Source: Trematomus loennbergii | Taxonomy: Eukaryota; Chordata; Actinopteri; Perciformes; Nototheniidae | Assembly (NCBI GenBank): GCA_012861695.1 | Contig: JAAOOA010000086.1 | Span: forward strand, 9,318,385-9,382,384 | Direction of reading: 5' to 3' | DNA length: 64,000 bases | Shown: positions 1 through 19,943 of the stretch, piece after piece | Layout: each line of letters begins with the position of its first letter | How positions within the stretch are numbered: the stretch's first letter is position 1 | Notes under the pieces: model-generated | Told to the model about the DNA's origin: nothing | Databases searched by the model: none | Seen by the model: the letters and a program-made list of their open reading frames with translations, nothing else | Translations under genes and position numbers: made by a program

Positions 1-1014
1 CGCACTTCGCACGCACACACACTAAAAGATTCCACGCGCTCACATTTTGCTGGGCCCGCGTGCCTTAGCACGCTGCTATGACTCCATCCTAGGGGAAACA
101 CTGTAACATTTTAGTTATTTTAAAAGATGAGTTGTGCATTACCATGAGCGCAACAAATATAAAATAATAAAATAAAGGGAGTGGAATATCAGAATCAGAA
201 ATCTTTATTTCTCCGCAACAGGGACATTTACATGATTAAAACAGCAGAAAGTGCATATCTTATATAACTTATATACATGGATCCATACAACAATTTAAAA
301 CTATGTTGTGTTTTTTCACATTACTTATTTGAAGGAACAGTAGATCAGTTCAGAGCCAGTATGTGATGATTCATTAACATTATTATCAATTAACCTATGA
401 AATAAAATACACACATTTTAAAGACAAAAGTTTCTATTTGGTCTCATTGATACTGAGATACAAAATATGAGCAGACTAATCCACATAAATCCATGTGCAG
501 ACAAACCCAGATACATCTAGAGCTTTGAGTCATTGAAGGCTCACAAGATTTATTGTTTGCTCATAAATGTCACCTAAATCTTCAGGGAACGTCTGCAAAC
601 CAAGGAAGGCAACAACACAGTGAAAAAGCTTTTTGGCCAAAGGGTAGATTTCATTTCCTAAAAGACTCTTGATTTGAGTAAGTCAACGATTCACTCAATT
701 GGGTACAGCCAAATGCAGGACTGGGTGGATGTTTGCTTTAATGTACCCTTGAAGGTTTTATGAGCATGCAATATTCAGTGAGCACACCGCCTCTCACTTC
801 ACTTCATAAAGTAAGAACTATCATTTTCTACTATATAAGACTTCAATGTTCCGATTTAAGTAAACGCTAAGAAACATGTTTTTTCCCCTTCTACGTCATC
901 CATCCATTACCTAAAAGTGTCGTCATTCATCTAATGGCTCGTTGTTTTAATACAAGGCTTAAACACAGTTTCTTAGATGTTTATACAGAGAAAATGAATC
1001 TGAAATATGCCAAT

Positions 1015-1608
1015 AGGCGCTTTCACACCGCAGTACTTTTCCCACAAAGGTTAATCAGAACTTAGTTCATGAGAACTCTTTAATTCTCATGAACTAAGTA
1101 CAGATCGCGTTCACACCGGAATAAGTCCCTGGGGGAGGATTAGGCAAATGAAGCCGCTGACGTCACTTCTTCTTCTTCTGCTTTGGGTTTCTGGCAGGCC
1201 GCAAACAACTTCACGGCGTATACTGCCACCCGAAGTCCCCGGAGTTGGGGACTGGCTTCAGTAGAAGCTGCTGGGACTCCCAGCAGCTTCTACTGAAGCC
1301 TTCCGAGTAAACCGCCAGAACGCCGACACCTCCTCATCTCCACCGCTCCCATGTTTTCTTTTGTGTTGCCATAAGTTAGTCTCTCTGCGTTTGTGCGCTG
1401 GGCTAATGCTAATGCTAATAATGCTAATGCGAGGATAATAAAATGGCGGTTTTACGGGGCGTGGTTTGCATTCTGCCCAGCCAATCAGAAATAGGAACCT
1501 TTTTCTCCCACGAAAGTCCCTGCTCTCTAGCAGGGACGGAAAAGGGGGTAAAAAGGTTCTCATGAACTCATTTTAAAGTGGGAAAAGTACTGCGGTGTGA
1601 ACGCTCCT
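1015..1608. mobile_element. 594-bp MITE with about 30-bp terminal inverted repeats
   Basis: The left end reads AGGCGCTTTCACACCGCAGT and the right end is its near-perfect reverse complement. AAT occurs directly on both sides (1,012-1,014 and 1,609-1,611), fitting a 3-bp target-site duplication. There is no transposase. Inside are two hairpins: one at about 1,060-1,100 built on TTAGTTCATGAGAA, and a near-perfect one at 1,254-1,300. Superfamily is not certain; the 3-bp duplication would suit a PIF/Harbinger-like element. Confidence 0.75.
1254..1300. repeat. inverted repeat, 23-bp arms with a 1-nt spacer
   Basis: Positions 1,254-1,276 and 1,278-1,300 are exact reverse complements around a single C. 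The arm begins GGCTTCAGTAGAAGCTGCTG. It lies inside the MITE at 1,015-1,608 and is probably part of that element's fold-back structure. Confidence 0.9.
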
Positions 1609-3146
1609 AATGTCAAATTACTCTTTTTAATCGTTCCACTTTGACCTTCAGATACATTCCCATACATATTTCTCTCTCTTTCTCTGATTGGTCCAGTGTG
1701 GCCAACACCCATCTGGCTACAGTGAGTCTTGAGAAGTGCAGTCTATGCTAATATTATGTGACCTCGCTCCGATTATTTTGTACCAAGGGCGGTGTGTCAC
1801 CTGAGGCCTCCAGGTCTCTACACTGTCTCATATAACAGCGGCACATTCTGCCCCGTCAGCAGCGAGTCTCTTTATGTACTGACTGCTTTGTAACAGACAT
1901 CAGCAGAAACAAAGACACAATGGAGTTATTTCCAATGCTGTGATCCAGCTTAACCTCCCCGGAATTTCATATGTGGGATCAATTGTGAAGCGTTTATAAG
2001 CTTTGACCTTTTTTGACCTCTAATTGCTGTCCAGTAATGACATTAGAAAAAGTGCTGAACCAAAAGTGAAGATTTATGTTATTGCGATGCCTTAAGTGAC
2101 CCTGTAGATGGAACATGGATTGTTTTACTACCTTAAGTAGTACAATAAGTGCCCTTGGAAACACAAATCTTTGTCAAGGCTGATTTGAGTAAGAAATGCC
2201 TGTATCTGCCCCTTGATTCTGATCTGCTCCAAAATGAATGGGTTCTTCCGTTGCACATGCCTTACCCTTCAACTTAATATCATGAAATATAGTTTATATA
2301 TATATAAGTACGAAAATGGACACTCTATTGGAGGAGTATTGAAAAACATTTTCGAATAGACATGATGTTATGATGGTCTCTTATGTGACGCTGCTCCCAT
2401 CAGTGCGCATTTGGCAACTTAAACAAATCCCAAAAGTTCATTGTAAGTTCCTTCATGAATGCATCGTGCCTCGGACGTTTCTATTGTCATGACGCCAGTG
2501 ACGGCTCCTTTAATACTCACCCTGATTTCATTACTGAGATGAATCGATGGCATTATGGGAGCTCACACAGGAGCAGTTGGACGGCTTCACTATTGAAGTT
2601 GATCTGAATTTAGCCGATTATGTTGAAGAAACTCATAAAAACAATTGATCACAGTTAGTGTGTAGGGCAAAATAAACCATTATAACATCATATATAACAC
2701 GTTTAGTACATTTTAGGTATTATTTTTAGGTTTTTAAATACATTTTCTTGAAGTACACTAATGTTTACAGGAGTTACACTAAGACCCGGTGTGTCATAGT
2801 GATTGCAGTACAAATATGATGAGTAATCTTGTGGCTGCATGTGTGGTGTGTTTATGGGCGCTCTGAGCTAGAGCTTACTGATACTGATAGTATTGTTGGT
2901 GCGTCACTGACCTGCCTGCCATCAGCACCACCGCTTTACTGCATCTGTATACCAGCTGCAATTATAGGAAAATGTATTTATAATCTCGGCTGACATCATT
3001 TTTTATGTCTTTGCTTTTGTCTCCTTCCTTCACCCTACCTCTTTTTTCCACATCTGTCACACTTTTCTGTTTCCTTTCTCCTACCTTCTTCTTTTCCTCT
3101 TCTTCCCGACGTTTTCTCCTCCTGTTCTCCCTCTTCTTCCTCACAG

Positions 3147-9939
<6,793 letters not shown>

Positions 9940-12900
9940 AGCGGCTTTAGATACGAGTTTTAATGAGTAAGGGGGTTTCAAATCAAGGAAGAATCACAGA
10001 GATTTAAAAAGTGCTGTAATTAAATATCACACCTTCGATCGGTAAAAACGATACAATGTTATAATACAGAAGGACAGCATCATCAACTTATAGGCTTTGA
10101 CCTGTAAAAGGGTCATGCTTTCTGCTTCTTATTTTTCTGTGACATTTCCTAGAATATCTTCTTTGAAATACTCCCTTCCTTAACCGTGAAAGGGAAGCAG
10201 TCACTTAACAACACTGCAGATGAAATTAATAACTGTACATTCCTAGGAATTATTCATTAAAAAGGGTGAGTCTTTTTCAAGACAGCTGTGCGTCTAGTCA
10301 GGACGACACTTATCGAACACGGCAAACGTGGGCTGTGTAAAAGTAAGTTGTCTCTAAAAGTTGTTACCTTATGGTGTCCTGAAAAGATCCAGGTACATGT
10401 CCATCACTGCAGACTAGCAATATACCTTCGTAGTTTAGTTACTTTTGTCCATACTGTATTTTGTCTGTTAATTTGTGTTAATATTTTTGGGAAGCCTTCC
10501 AAAATCACAGGTCTAAGAAGGGATTATTCAACCTTATGCTCTGCCTGCAGCTCCATACTGTACTACGAGTTGACAGGCTGGAGAACTTTTTAGCAATGCC
10601 AAAGTATTGAAACTATTTGCCAGCTGGTGAACACATGTAACCTCATATGTGTTGGCAGCATCCACAGGTCTCTAGTGTATTTATTCTGAATAGTAAATTG
10701 GTATTTGTAAACTGTAATCCAAAAGTTGATTGAACTTTTTTAAGATCAGAGCTTCCCTTGCTATCTCTCATGGTTTAACCAGGCTCAGTCTTGGATTGTG
10801 GTTATTGTAGGTGCTGCATTTATACCAAATACACAAAATGTACTCTTAACCAGATAATTTTGTTTAAGAAAACCCGTTAAATTCTGATTGACAAGCCAAT
10901 ACTGTATACATCGCAAATAGATCTTTACTTGTTAAATCTTTTTGGACTGTGACCTGTGGATAAAAACATTTAAGCTGATTTGTTTTACACAATTAGATTC
11001 CAATAGGGTAATGTGCAATGTATATTTTGTTGAAGAAAGATATAATATTTATTACCTTAGAAATTGATTTTTCTATAAAGTATATAATAGAAATACACTA
11101 AAGCTAATTTAGAATCGTAATGCTTTCCAACTAGGACCTTTGGGATTAAAGCGAAATATTGCGCTACTGTACATCACATAAAGTAAAATGATGTCAATCT
11201 TATGTGTTAGATGCACTTTGTTAACCTGAGAAGCAGCAAAGCGAGCATTAGAGCCACAATCAATAATGTAGAAAAGTACAAAAGAAAACCATATTTACCT
11301 GGCCTAGCTGTTATTAAATTAAATACCGTAAGAGTCATATACAATGTGCAATTAATAACGAAACTGCAGCTTTAACAATCTAGAGGCTGATCATGAAGAG
11401 AGCAAACTAAAGGGAAAGTGCTAATAATGTTTAAGCATAAGGTAATAATATGTTACTGGAAGACCCACTTGTCATTGAAATTCAGTTCCTAATATGGTTA
11501 ATTAATATGATTTTTTTATTTCTCTTTTTCCACAAAAGAAATCACTACTCCCTTGTTGTGTTCACCAGTCACATGTTATGACTGACAGCACGACATTAAG
11601 TTAGTGTAGTTTCAAGGAAAGGTGCTAATGTTTTCACAGATGAATTCACAGATTGAAGTTTTAGTTTCTCATTCTTATAGGTGTTTTAAAAAAAATTATT
11701 ATTAAAAGAAGAGAGGTAACAAGAAAAGTTATCTCAAATATTTCCAACTTCTGGCATTTAATAAAAATAAAAAAATGAAATCTGTCTTCAGAGCAAACGG
11801 AAACTACAGTCGGGCTTCAAGTAAAAAAAAATGAAATACATTTTAGAAAAATAATTTTGGCATAAAACTCTGAGATGTGCTAAATTGTTCCATGCTGACA
11901 TATTGCGTGATACTTCACAAAGAAAGTGTTTGCGCTTTGTATGACATTTAAATTGAATGTGACTTTTGACACCTCAGTAAAGTGAGTGATGAGGAAGTAC
12001 CGCTTTAGAAAATAATAAATAACCAAGTATTTGCTCCATATACCATTCAAACATCCTTGTTTGTTGTCTTTAGAGACTCAAAAGGAGAAGCTTCCCATGT
12101 ATTTCTGGCTTTATTGGACAGGTGCTTTCTACATTGTGACTCTGTCTGAAAAGTTATTGTAGCATCGTCAACCTTTTACATAAGTATGCATTCCCAACAT
12201 TGTGCAGTATGTTTGGTGTATAAATGTATGACACAAAGTATATTTTCTATATTCTGTATTGATGGTAATTCATGCTGCACTTTGCTTTTATTTATGTATG
12301 TATGTGTTTTTTTTTCTACACTGGGATGATATTTATCATGGCGAGTAATTCAAATGACTTGGACAGAGGTGTAACTAGTCAAGAATGGACTGATAACCTG
12401 AAGATTACCACTATTTTTGGAAGAAAGTAAGCCTGTGGGACTAATTTGATGCGATGATATGGGCTTGTTAAGATAAATATCTCCTACAGTGATAGGAGAG
12501 TATATAATGGTCGGAGTCTTGGCTTCGTTGTGTATCGCTGTGTTTGTGGAAGATAGTGACTTGCTGTGTTTGCACCGGGGGATGTGTGACGTACACTCCT
12601 CACATAGTGTTTAGTATTGTATTCATGCAAGGTCCCGCTTCTATCCCTGGCTACACCTCGATGCTCCTATAGGACACTAACACTGATCTTTACCAAACCT
12701 GAGTCTAGTTTTGATTTAAAATGCTTTCTATTAGCTTTCCCCATGTCGGCTTTGAGTCTTTCAGTCTTTCACAATTTAATTTACCTCCGATATCTTTACT
12801 GTTTCTCTGAGGTAAAATGTGGTTATCTCTGAAGAAACGTTTAGGAATTGTGTAAAATAGGAAGTTTTAAATGTGCTAAAAATATGATTATTTTGACAAG

Positions 12901-14224
12901 AAGGGATTTTGCAGGTCAGGGTGCAATCACACTTCCAACTTGCATTCTCTTGTTTAAACTATTGTGCAGATGTTAATATTATTTGTTTGTTGGTAAAACT
13001 GCACATTTACGTAAATCAGGGATTGAAAATGAATCCAATAGACTAAGCATCGTTAATTATCCCCTGGTTTTAAAAAACTGATTTAAACTGTTCAAGTAAA
13101 ATAAAAGACAGCAGAATTCAGAGAGTCACAAAAGTATGTGAAATCATTTTAAACAAACGAAGGGACCCAGGTGCTTGCTGTCCCTAACCATAGCCACCAA
13201 ACACCTTCATGCACACGTGCAAATTCACAACCCTTCGCTCACTGTACAAAGATATAGGAGAATATACGTTTTCATTTGTAAATATGTATTTTTTAAAAGA
13301 GTATTTATATGTTGACCTGCTAGGTCATACGTGTGTTCTTCTTATTATTTGTTTGGGGTGCACACGTTCATTTTGTTGAAGAAAGGAACAGATTTTAGTT
13401 GATTAAAGGCACATTTAAGATTATTTTGTGTGTGTGAACAAGATCACTAACTAACTTCTTCTCCTCCATTTTATTTCACGTGTTTTTAATCACTCAACCA
13501 CAGCCATGTTGTTTTCCTGTGTGCCTCATCAGATTACACTCACAGCAGTAGATAGTAGTGAAGGTGTGTCATGTTTCTCAGCCATCAGCATATTGTCCTT
13601 TTGGGTTCTTTAAAAAAGGGAATTGCCATAATGAGGCCTGTTGCCAACATTGTCAAAAGCCAAGGAGTTATTTACAAACCAAGCAAATATTATGGGTCAA
13701 CAAAGATCTGCAACAATATCCAAACCATTGCATATTGATAAATACCCATAAAATGAATCATGTACTTTCACAGGCTTACATCTGACTCGCATTGAGGTGC
13801 TTTGGCTAGGGTGTTCTTTGTTTCTATATTGTTTGGTCCTGATCTATGTTAATAATGTATTGTCTATACTGTATCATGTACTGTAGATCTGCTATTTGTG
13901 CCTCTCTGCAGCTCAACCTTCGCAGATTGTTATTGAATGTGTGTCACTGGAGTGATTTTAGACACAAACGATCATTGTCTTTAAGCTTGGCTAAGACAAG
14001 ACTCCACTAATTGATACAGGATGTACTTACATGATTCTGTTAATGAGTTTTGTGTGATTAACCATGGCTAATGTGACGGTAATGAGCTGAGCAGATGACA
14101 TTGTAGCTTCTGTGCTTTTCAGGCTTTTCAATATTTCCCTGTGTCACACCAGTGCTGCACCCCAGCTGTCTTTGTTTCACTTGTGTTTTTATTGTATAAA
14201 ACAGATATAATGTTGTTAAATAAA
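9940..14224 (+). other. probable long slc2a3 3' UTR / intergenic
   Basis: 4.3 kb of AT-rich DNA without a supported gene follows the slc2a3 stop. Candidate poly(A) signals include ATTAAA at 10,256, AATAAA at 11,760 and AATAAA at 14,219, the last followed by a GT-rich stretch. Long 3' UTRs are known for GLUT3. Which signal is used cannot be told from sequence alone. Short reading frames near 10.3, 12.6 and 13.6 kb have no recognisable similarity. Confidence 0.4.
14219..14224 (+). terminator. candidate distal poly(A) signal of slc2a3
   Basis: AATAAA, followed within 30-50 nt by GT-rich sequence. It is the last good signal before the phc1 promoter region. Inferred only. Confidence 0.3.
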
Positions 14225-14659
14225 ATATTCATCATGTAACGAGACTTGGTGTAATTGTTTAGTAAGATTTGTTTTCCCTTTAGGATAGTATACATTGAAT
14301 TGAACATTAGTGATATAGAAGTATACTTAACAAGGCCTGCCTGCCTGCCTGCCTTCCTTCGATTCTCCCTGAACTGCCTGATCTTTTTAATGTTCAATGT
14401 TAACCATTTGTGCAGATAGCATGAAGTAGAGAAGATCGCCGATGTTAATGTAGCGCTAGCGTTAGCATTTCTCCCCGGGGGCATCCGGGCTTAAACGGTG
14501 TATTATAGAATGATCACACCGGTGTGACAGTACTCTTCAAAGGGTTCACGAAATATGACTACTGCTATACTATATTTATATCAATCTTAAATAATAATTT
14601 CCATGTCAAAAAAGTCACAGTTTGTCGTAAAACTGTTGAAATATAAGACTATGAAAAAT

Positions 14660-15300
14660 ACGCAACTAGAAAGACTACAAATCCCAGAATCCCGGTCCCG
14701 CATGCTGGCTCTTACGGAACCGACTAACTCCCCTTTTGTGTATGTACAGCTCTCAACATGCCCAGACTTGTAGTGATTTTCACCTCTTTTAATACTTTTC
14801 ACCTCATTCTGAAAGAAAGGTGAAATGTGCCAACGTGACGGCCGTCTTGGTGTGTGGTGCGAGACGGGAGATGTAGTTCATTGAGCGGTTTCACACAAAA
14901 AAAAGTGTTACTTCACAGTTTTACGACACATTTTTATTTTTTTACTTGTTTTTAAATTGACAAACATCATATGTGTAATTCGTGGCACAATTCAAACGGG
15001 ATCGAAAGATAATCTTTCTCTCTCCATTGACTTCATAACTTTTCCGAAATAAGGTCCCATGGAGCTCAACCGGAAGGGGAGGGACTTCGCCTCTCTATAA
15101 ATGAAAATGTAAAACGAAAAAAGCGATCATGAAAATGTTTCCAATAAATGAATAAAATGATTTTTGACCACTTTGTTGTTTATATATCACATATTTGTAA
15201 CTAAATTATACATTAATTGAAACAAAACACTGTAGGCTATATACTGAGGAGTGACTCCCATGAGGTTCATGTGTTTTCTTCACAGACAATCAACTTCCGG
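14660..15300 (+). promoter_or_regulatory. probable phc1 promoter region
   Basis: Two ZNF143-like motifs face each other: ACTACAAATCCCAGAAT at 14,674-14,690 and, on the minus strand, TGAACTACATCTCCC at 14,866-14,880. Two ETS-type cores follow, ACCGGAAG at 15,069 and ACTTCCGG at 15,293. ZNF143 and ETS sites are typical of TATA-less housekeeping promoters. The region sits directly before the GC-rich non-coding first exon of phc1. Assignment is inferred from motif and position. Confidence 0.45.
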
Positions 15301-15627
15301 TGATACCGAGGACCGAGGAGCGAGGAAATGAAAATAAGAGAAGTGAGAAGCAGCCTGAGAAACACCCCGGGTCCCTCTCCGTCATCCCGTCGCGCCGGAA
15401 AAGGCAGAGCAGCGGAAAAAAGGAGGCGTTTCCCTCTTCAACAACACCATCAGCTGCAAATTTATGCAAAACAGTAAAATCACTGCTGCCGTGCTGCTGC
15501 TGCGGCCATCCTGCAAAGTGAAAGAAAGAAGCATCAGCGAGAAGCTCCGGACCCGCGGAGCCGCCCGGAGTCGAGCTGCAGCGGGCAGCCGGTGCAGGAG
15601 GAGGCCGACAAACCCGGACCGGTGACG
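15290..15627 (+). other. phc1: phc1 non-coding first exon (5' UTR)
   Basis: GC-rich sequence rising out of AT-rich flank and ending in a strong donor, GACG|GTAAGC at 15,627/15,628. The next exon carries the start codon at 16,839. The 5' boundary is only approximate because no TATA box or start-site signal fixes it. Confidence 0.5.
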
Positions 15628-15817
15628 GTAAGCACGGACCGATAGCCCCCGGTAACCAGCCAGACAGTAGCGGCGGCTAATGGGATGCTAGGAGGTATAG
15701 CCTCCGGTGCAGCCAGTGTTTACTGGTGTTAAACATGGAGGCCAGCTAGCTAACTGCTCTGAGGCTGCTTCTCAGAGGATGCTTGCAGCTGAAGAGGAAG
15801 AGAGAGAGAGAGAGTGA

Positions 15818-16079
<262 letters not shown>

Positions 16080-16838
16080 GATGGAAGGGATGCACTAGGT
16101 CTAAATAGGCCTATACTTTATCCAGATATATAAATACAAATTAAATAGTTTTCTTTAAATAGTGATTACGATGTTAGAAAAGGAAAAACAGTCGACTAGT
16201 GGAGCAGTATTGTTTGTGTTTAAGATTGTTGTTATGTAGGCTATTTAGATGTGTTCTTGTTATATCTCCAGATGTGTGCAACCCCTTAGCTGTGGTGAGT
16301 TCATGAGTAATCCTAGATGCATCCATGTTGGCATTTATTACAATTTACAATTGCAGTACAGACATGATAAATATGTGTTTGAGTTTATTTAAAGTGTTAT
16401 TATAACAGAGGGTATTTGCACAGCACTGACAAGTGATTTTTTTAATTCCTAAAACTCTGCCTCAGCAATATGTAATTTAATATTTAGAACTCTATTTAGG
16501 AGATGTTTGCTGTATGTGCATACACATTTGACACATTTCCTCAAAACTAACACAAACTGTCATGTTCAATTGTAAATCCCACAGATATTTTTTAAGGGAA
16601 ATGCTGCTTCAAGTTTCTATGCACATTATTAATCCATTGTTGAGTTATGCGTTTGATGAGGACTGTATCAGCCCCCCAGTAAAACATTGAGTCAGTATCG
16701 TACAGCATCTCTGTGAAGAACATTGTTTGTCAGGAACAATGACGGCTGCTTTTCATCAGCTGGGCTCTGGGAGGAAGTGAAGTGTTTGTTTATGTCAGAG
16801 TTTGACTGATGGACGCCTCCTCTGTCTCCTCAGCAGCC

Positions 16839-16963
16839 ATGGAGACAGATGGAGAGCAGAACCAGCAGGGGGCCTCGACCAACGGGAGCGCTGCATCTGC
16901 GGCGAGCTCCCGCCCCTCTCCAATGAATTCCATGTCTCTCTATGAAAGACAGGCGGTGCAGGT

Positions 16964-17000
<37 letters not shown>

Positions 17001-19908
17001 CTGTCAAATGCTTTGTTTACAGTCTACAGGCTTTCACTTTGTCCTGATTGGTGCTCTTTATTTTTGTTGACAACAGTGTCAAATATGCGGTATGGCAGCA
17101 TCAAAAGCATCTACCTCAATAATAGTATTAAAGGTAGGGTAGGTAAGTTTGAGAAACCGGCTCGAGATCGCTAGAATTTGAAAATACACAACCGGAGAAA
17201 ATCTGCCACTTCCTTATAGAGCCCCTCCTCCAACACACACGAACGAGCACATGACTCGATTTTTGGTATAGTTTTTATTTTTCAAATTAAGATCATCAGT
17301 AAATCAAGCTGACACTATAAACATTTGATTTAACAGAGTGTAACTTCTGCTGCTACAGGAATATCAAAAAGCATCTGAAAGCAGTATGTAATATCATTTT
17401 GCTTGTAGGGTTTTTTATTATCTTTATTAGCAGTAATACACCACTTGTGCATCTTTAATAATCCAATCATTTTTAATACTCTTAAACATAATGATCTAAG
17501 TTACCTTTTATAACATTAGTAAAAAAAAAATACGATCCTCAAATTTAAAAGGTATGTTGCGTTGGACGAAGCAAATTGAGATTTATCTTGCACAGGGTGT
17601 GTTTTTATGAAATGTTCTCCTAATTAAGAGAAGAGCAATTCTACAGAAATCTTGATGATTTCTAATCTGAAACCTTAGCTGTCACATGACAGAGAATGGC
17701 ATTTTTCTTTTAAATTGTGAACGTTTTTCAGAAGGATGTATCGTTATTATGATTTGTGTGTAAGCTGATAGACAGAGTGATGGAGAGGGGCTGACAGACA
17801 CAGTTCTTTATTTTGTCATATAGCTACAGTGTAGTTATGCCGAGGAAATTCTTAGGTCACAGGCTTCTCCCACAGTGCAACACAATAACACAGATAAACA
17901 GAAAAATATAGTGCAAGTAAATAGTAATATAGTAAATACAAAAGAAAAATAGTTTGAAATAGTGCAATAACGGCCCGTCCACACGGCGGCGTGCGTTGAA
18001 GCTTGCCGGCGGGGCGGGGCTGAAACTCGACCAACAACCAATCACATGAATCTCCCGCCCCGGACACACAAGCACGCGGTTTGATTGGCTAGAGCTTGTA
18101 CTGGCATATGATTCGATTGGCTGACGCTTCCGCCGAGGCTTCAAAAGTTGAACATTGCTCAACTTTTGCAGCGAGCAACGCTTCTGAAGCTACGCTTCGC
18201 TCCCACAATGCAGTTCGGCGAAACGTGACGTCACCCCATTCAAAGTGAATGGGCAGAAGCGTTGAAGCTTCAACGCACGCCGCCGTGTGGACGGGCCGTA
18301 AGAGTCTATATGCAAGTTATTGGAATGATATAATAGATAAATAATTACTAAGTAGCAAATGAATGTTATGGATGTTGTTTCAACAGTTCAGGTGTTTAAC
18401 AGTCTTATTGCCTGTGGTATGAAACTGTCTCTGAATCTGGTGGTTTTAGTCCGGATGCTGCGGTAACGCCTGCCAGACGACAGCAGACAGAACAGTTTGT
18501 GGCTGGGGTGATGGGGGTCTTTTATAATCCTGAGGGATTTCTTCCTGAGCCGCTGGGACTAAAGGTCCTTCATGGATGGCAGCTCCGTCCTGGTGATGTT
18601 CTGTGCGGTTTTCACCACCCTCTGTAAAGCCTTATGATTGAGGGCGGTGCAGCTGCCGTACCAGGCCGTGATGCAGCCAGTCAGGATACTCTCTATTGTG
18701 CACCTGTAGAAGTTGCAGAGTATCCTGGAGTCCAGTTGAACCTCCTCAGCCTGCGGAGGAAGAAGAGCCGCTGTCGAGCTTTTTTGGTGATGGTGTTAGT
18801 GTGATGAGTCCATGTCAGGTCCTCAGTGATGTGGACCCCAAGGAACCTGAAGCTGCTGACTCTCTCCACCGTAGTCCCATTGATGGCGATGGGGGCGTGT
18901 CCCTCTCTCTGCTGCTTCCTGTAATCCACAATCCGCTCCTTTGTTTTGCTGACGTTGAGATGGAGGTTGTTATCCTGGCACCAAGATGTCAGGTTTTCGA
19001 CCTCCTCTCTGTAAGCCGTCTCGTCGCCGTCTGTGATCTGGCTGATGACGGTCGTGTCATCAGCAAACTTCACGATGGTGTTGGAGCTGTGTGTGCCACG
19101 CAGTCGTGAGTGAACAGGGAGTAGAGGAGAGGGCTGAGCACGCAGCCTTGAGGGGCACCGGTGTTGAGGATCAGGGTGGAGGATGTGATGTTTCCCACCC
19201 GCACTGCCTGGGGTCTGCCCGTCAGGAAGTTCAGGATCCAGTCACAGAGGGCGCTGTTGAGCCCGAGGTCTCTGAGCTTGATGACCAGCTTGGAGGGCAC
19301 AATGGTATTGAATGCTGAACTGTAATCAATGAACAGCATTCTCACATATGTGTTCCTCTGGTCCAGGTGTGAGAGGGCAGTGTGGATGGTGAGGGCTATG
19401 GCGTCGTCTGTGGACCTGTTTGCTCTGTAGGCAAACCAGTGTTGTAGTCAAGTCACCAATTCACGAGTCCAAGTCACTCTCGAGTCACCACCCTTCGAGT
19501 CCAAGTCCGAGTCACCAAGGAGAGTCGTAGTCGAGTCCGAGTCCAAGTCCGAGTCACCCAAGGAGTGTCCGAGTCGAGTCCGAGTCCGAGTCATCATTAC
19601 CTGTGTTTGAGTCCGAGTCCAAGTCCGAGTCACCCAAGGAGTGTCCGAGTCGAGTCCGAGTCCGAGTCATCATTACCTGTGTTCGAGTCCGAGTCCAAGT
19701 CCGAGTCACCTAAGAAGAGTCCAAGTCAAGTCCGAGTCACAAGTCTTCATGTATTAATCTTCGTGGATATATGTGTTGAAATGTAGCTGCTCCTCTACAT
19801 TGCTTTTATCCTGTCATGTTATACTAATCTGTCTATTGAACTGCTGTGAAGCCAGTTTGGCTACAATTCTTGTAATAGGTGCTATACAAATATAAAGCTT
19901 ATTACTAA

Positions 19909-19943
<35 letters not shown>

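Larger units (their letters stand above)
1..3146. other. upstream flank of slc2a3, no gene recognised
   Basis: No coding exon is supported here. The stretch holds a LINE-type 3' tail fragment near 187-260 (CAGAATCAGAAATCTTTATT), the MITE at 1,015-1,608, a short (GCTAAT) run near 1,404-1,430, and AT-rich unique DNA. The first slc2a3 exon, which in this family carries the start codon and only a few residues, should lie here or further upstream. I could not pick it out: no ATG with a convincing nearby donor stood out. Confidence 0.5.

Noticed and set aside
1258..1563. Minus-strand 101-codon frame near the window start
   Set aside because: It lies entirely within the MITE and its hairpins, with no conserved motif.
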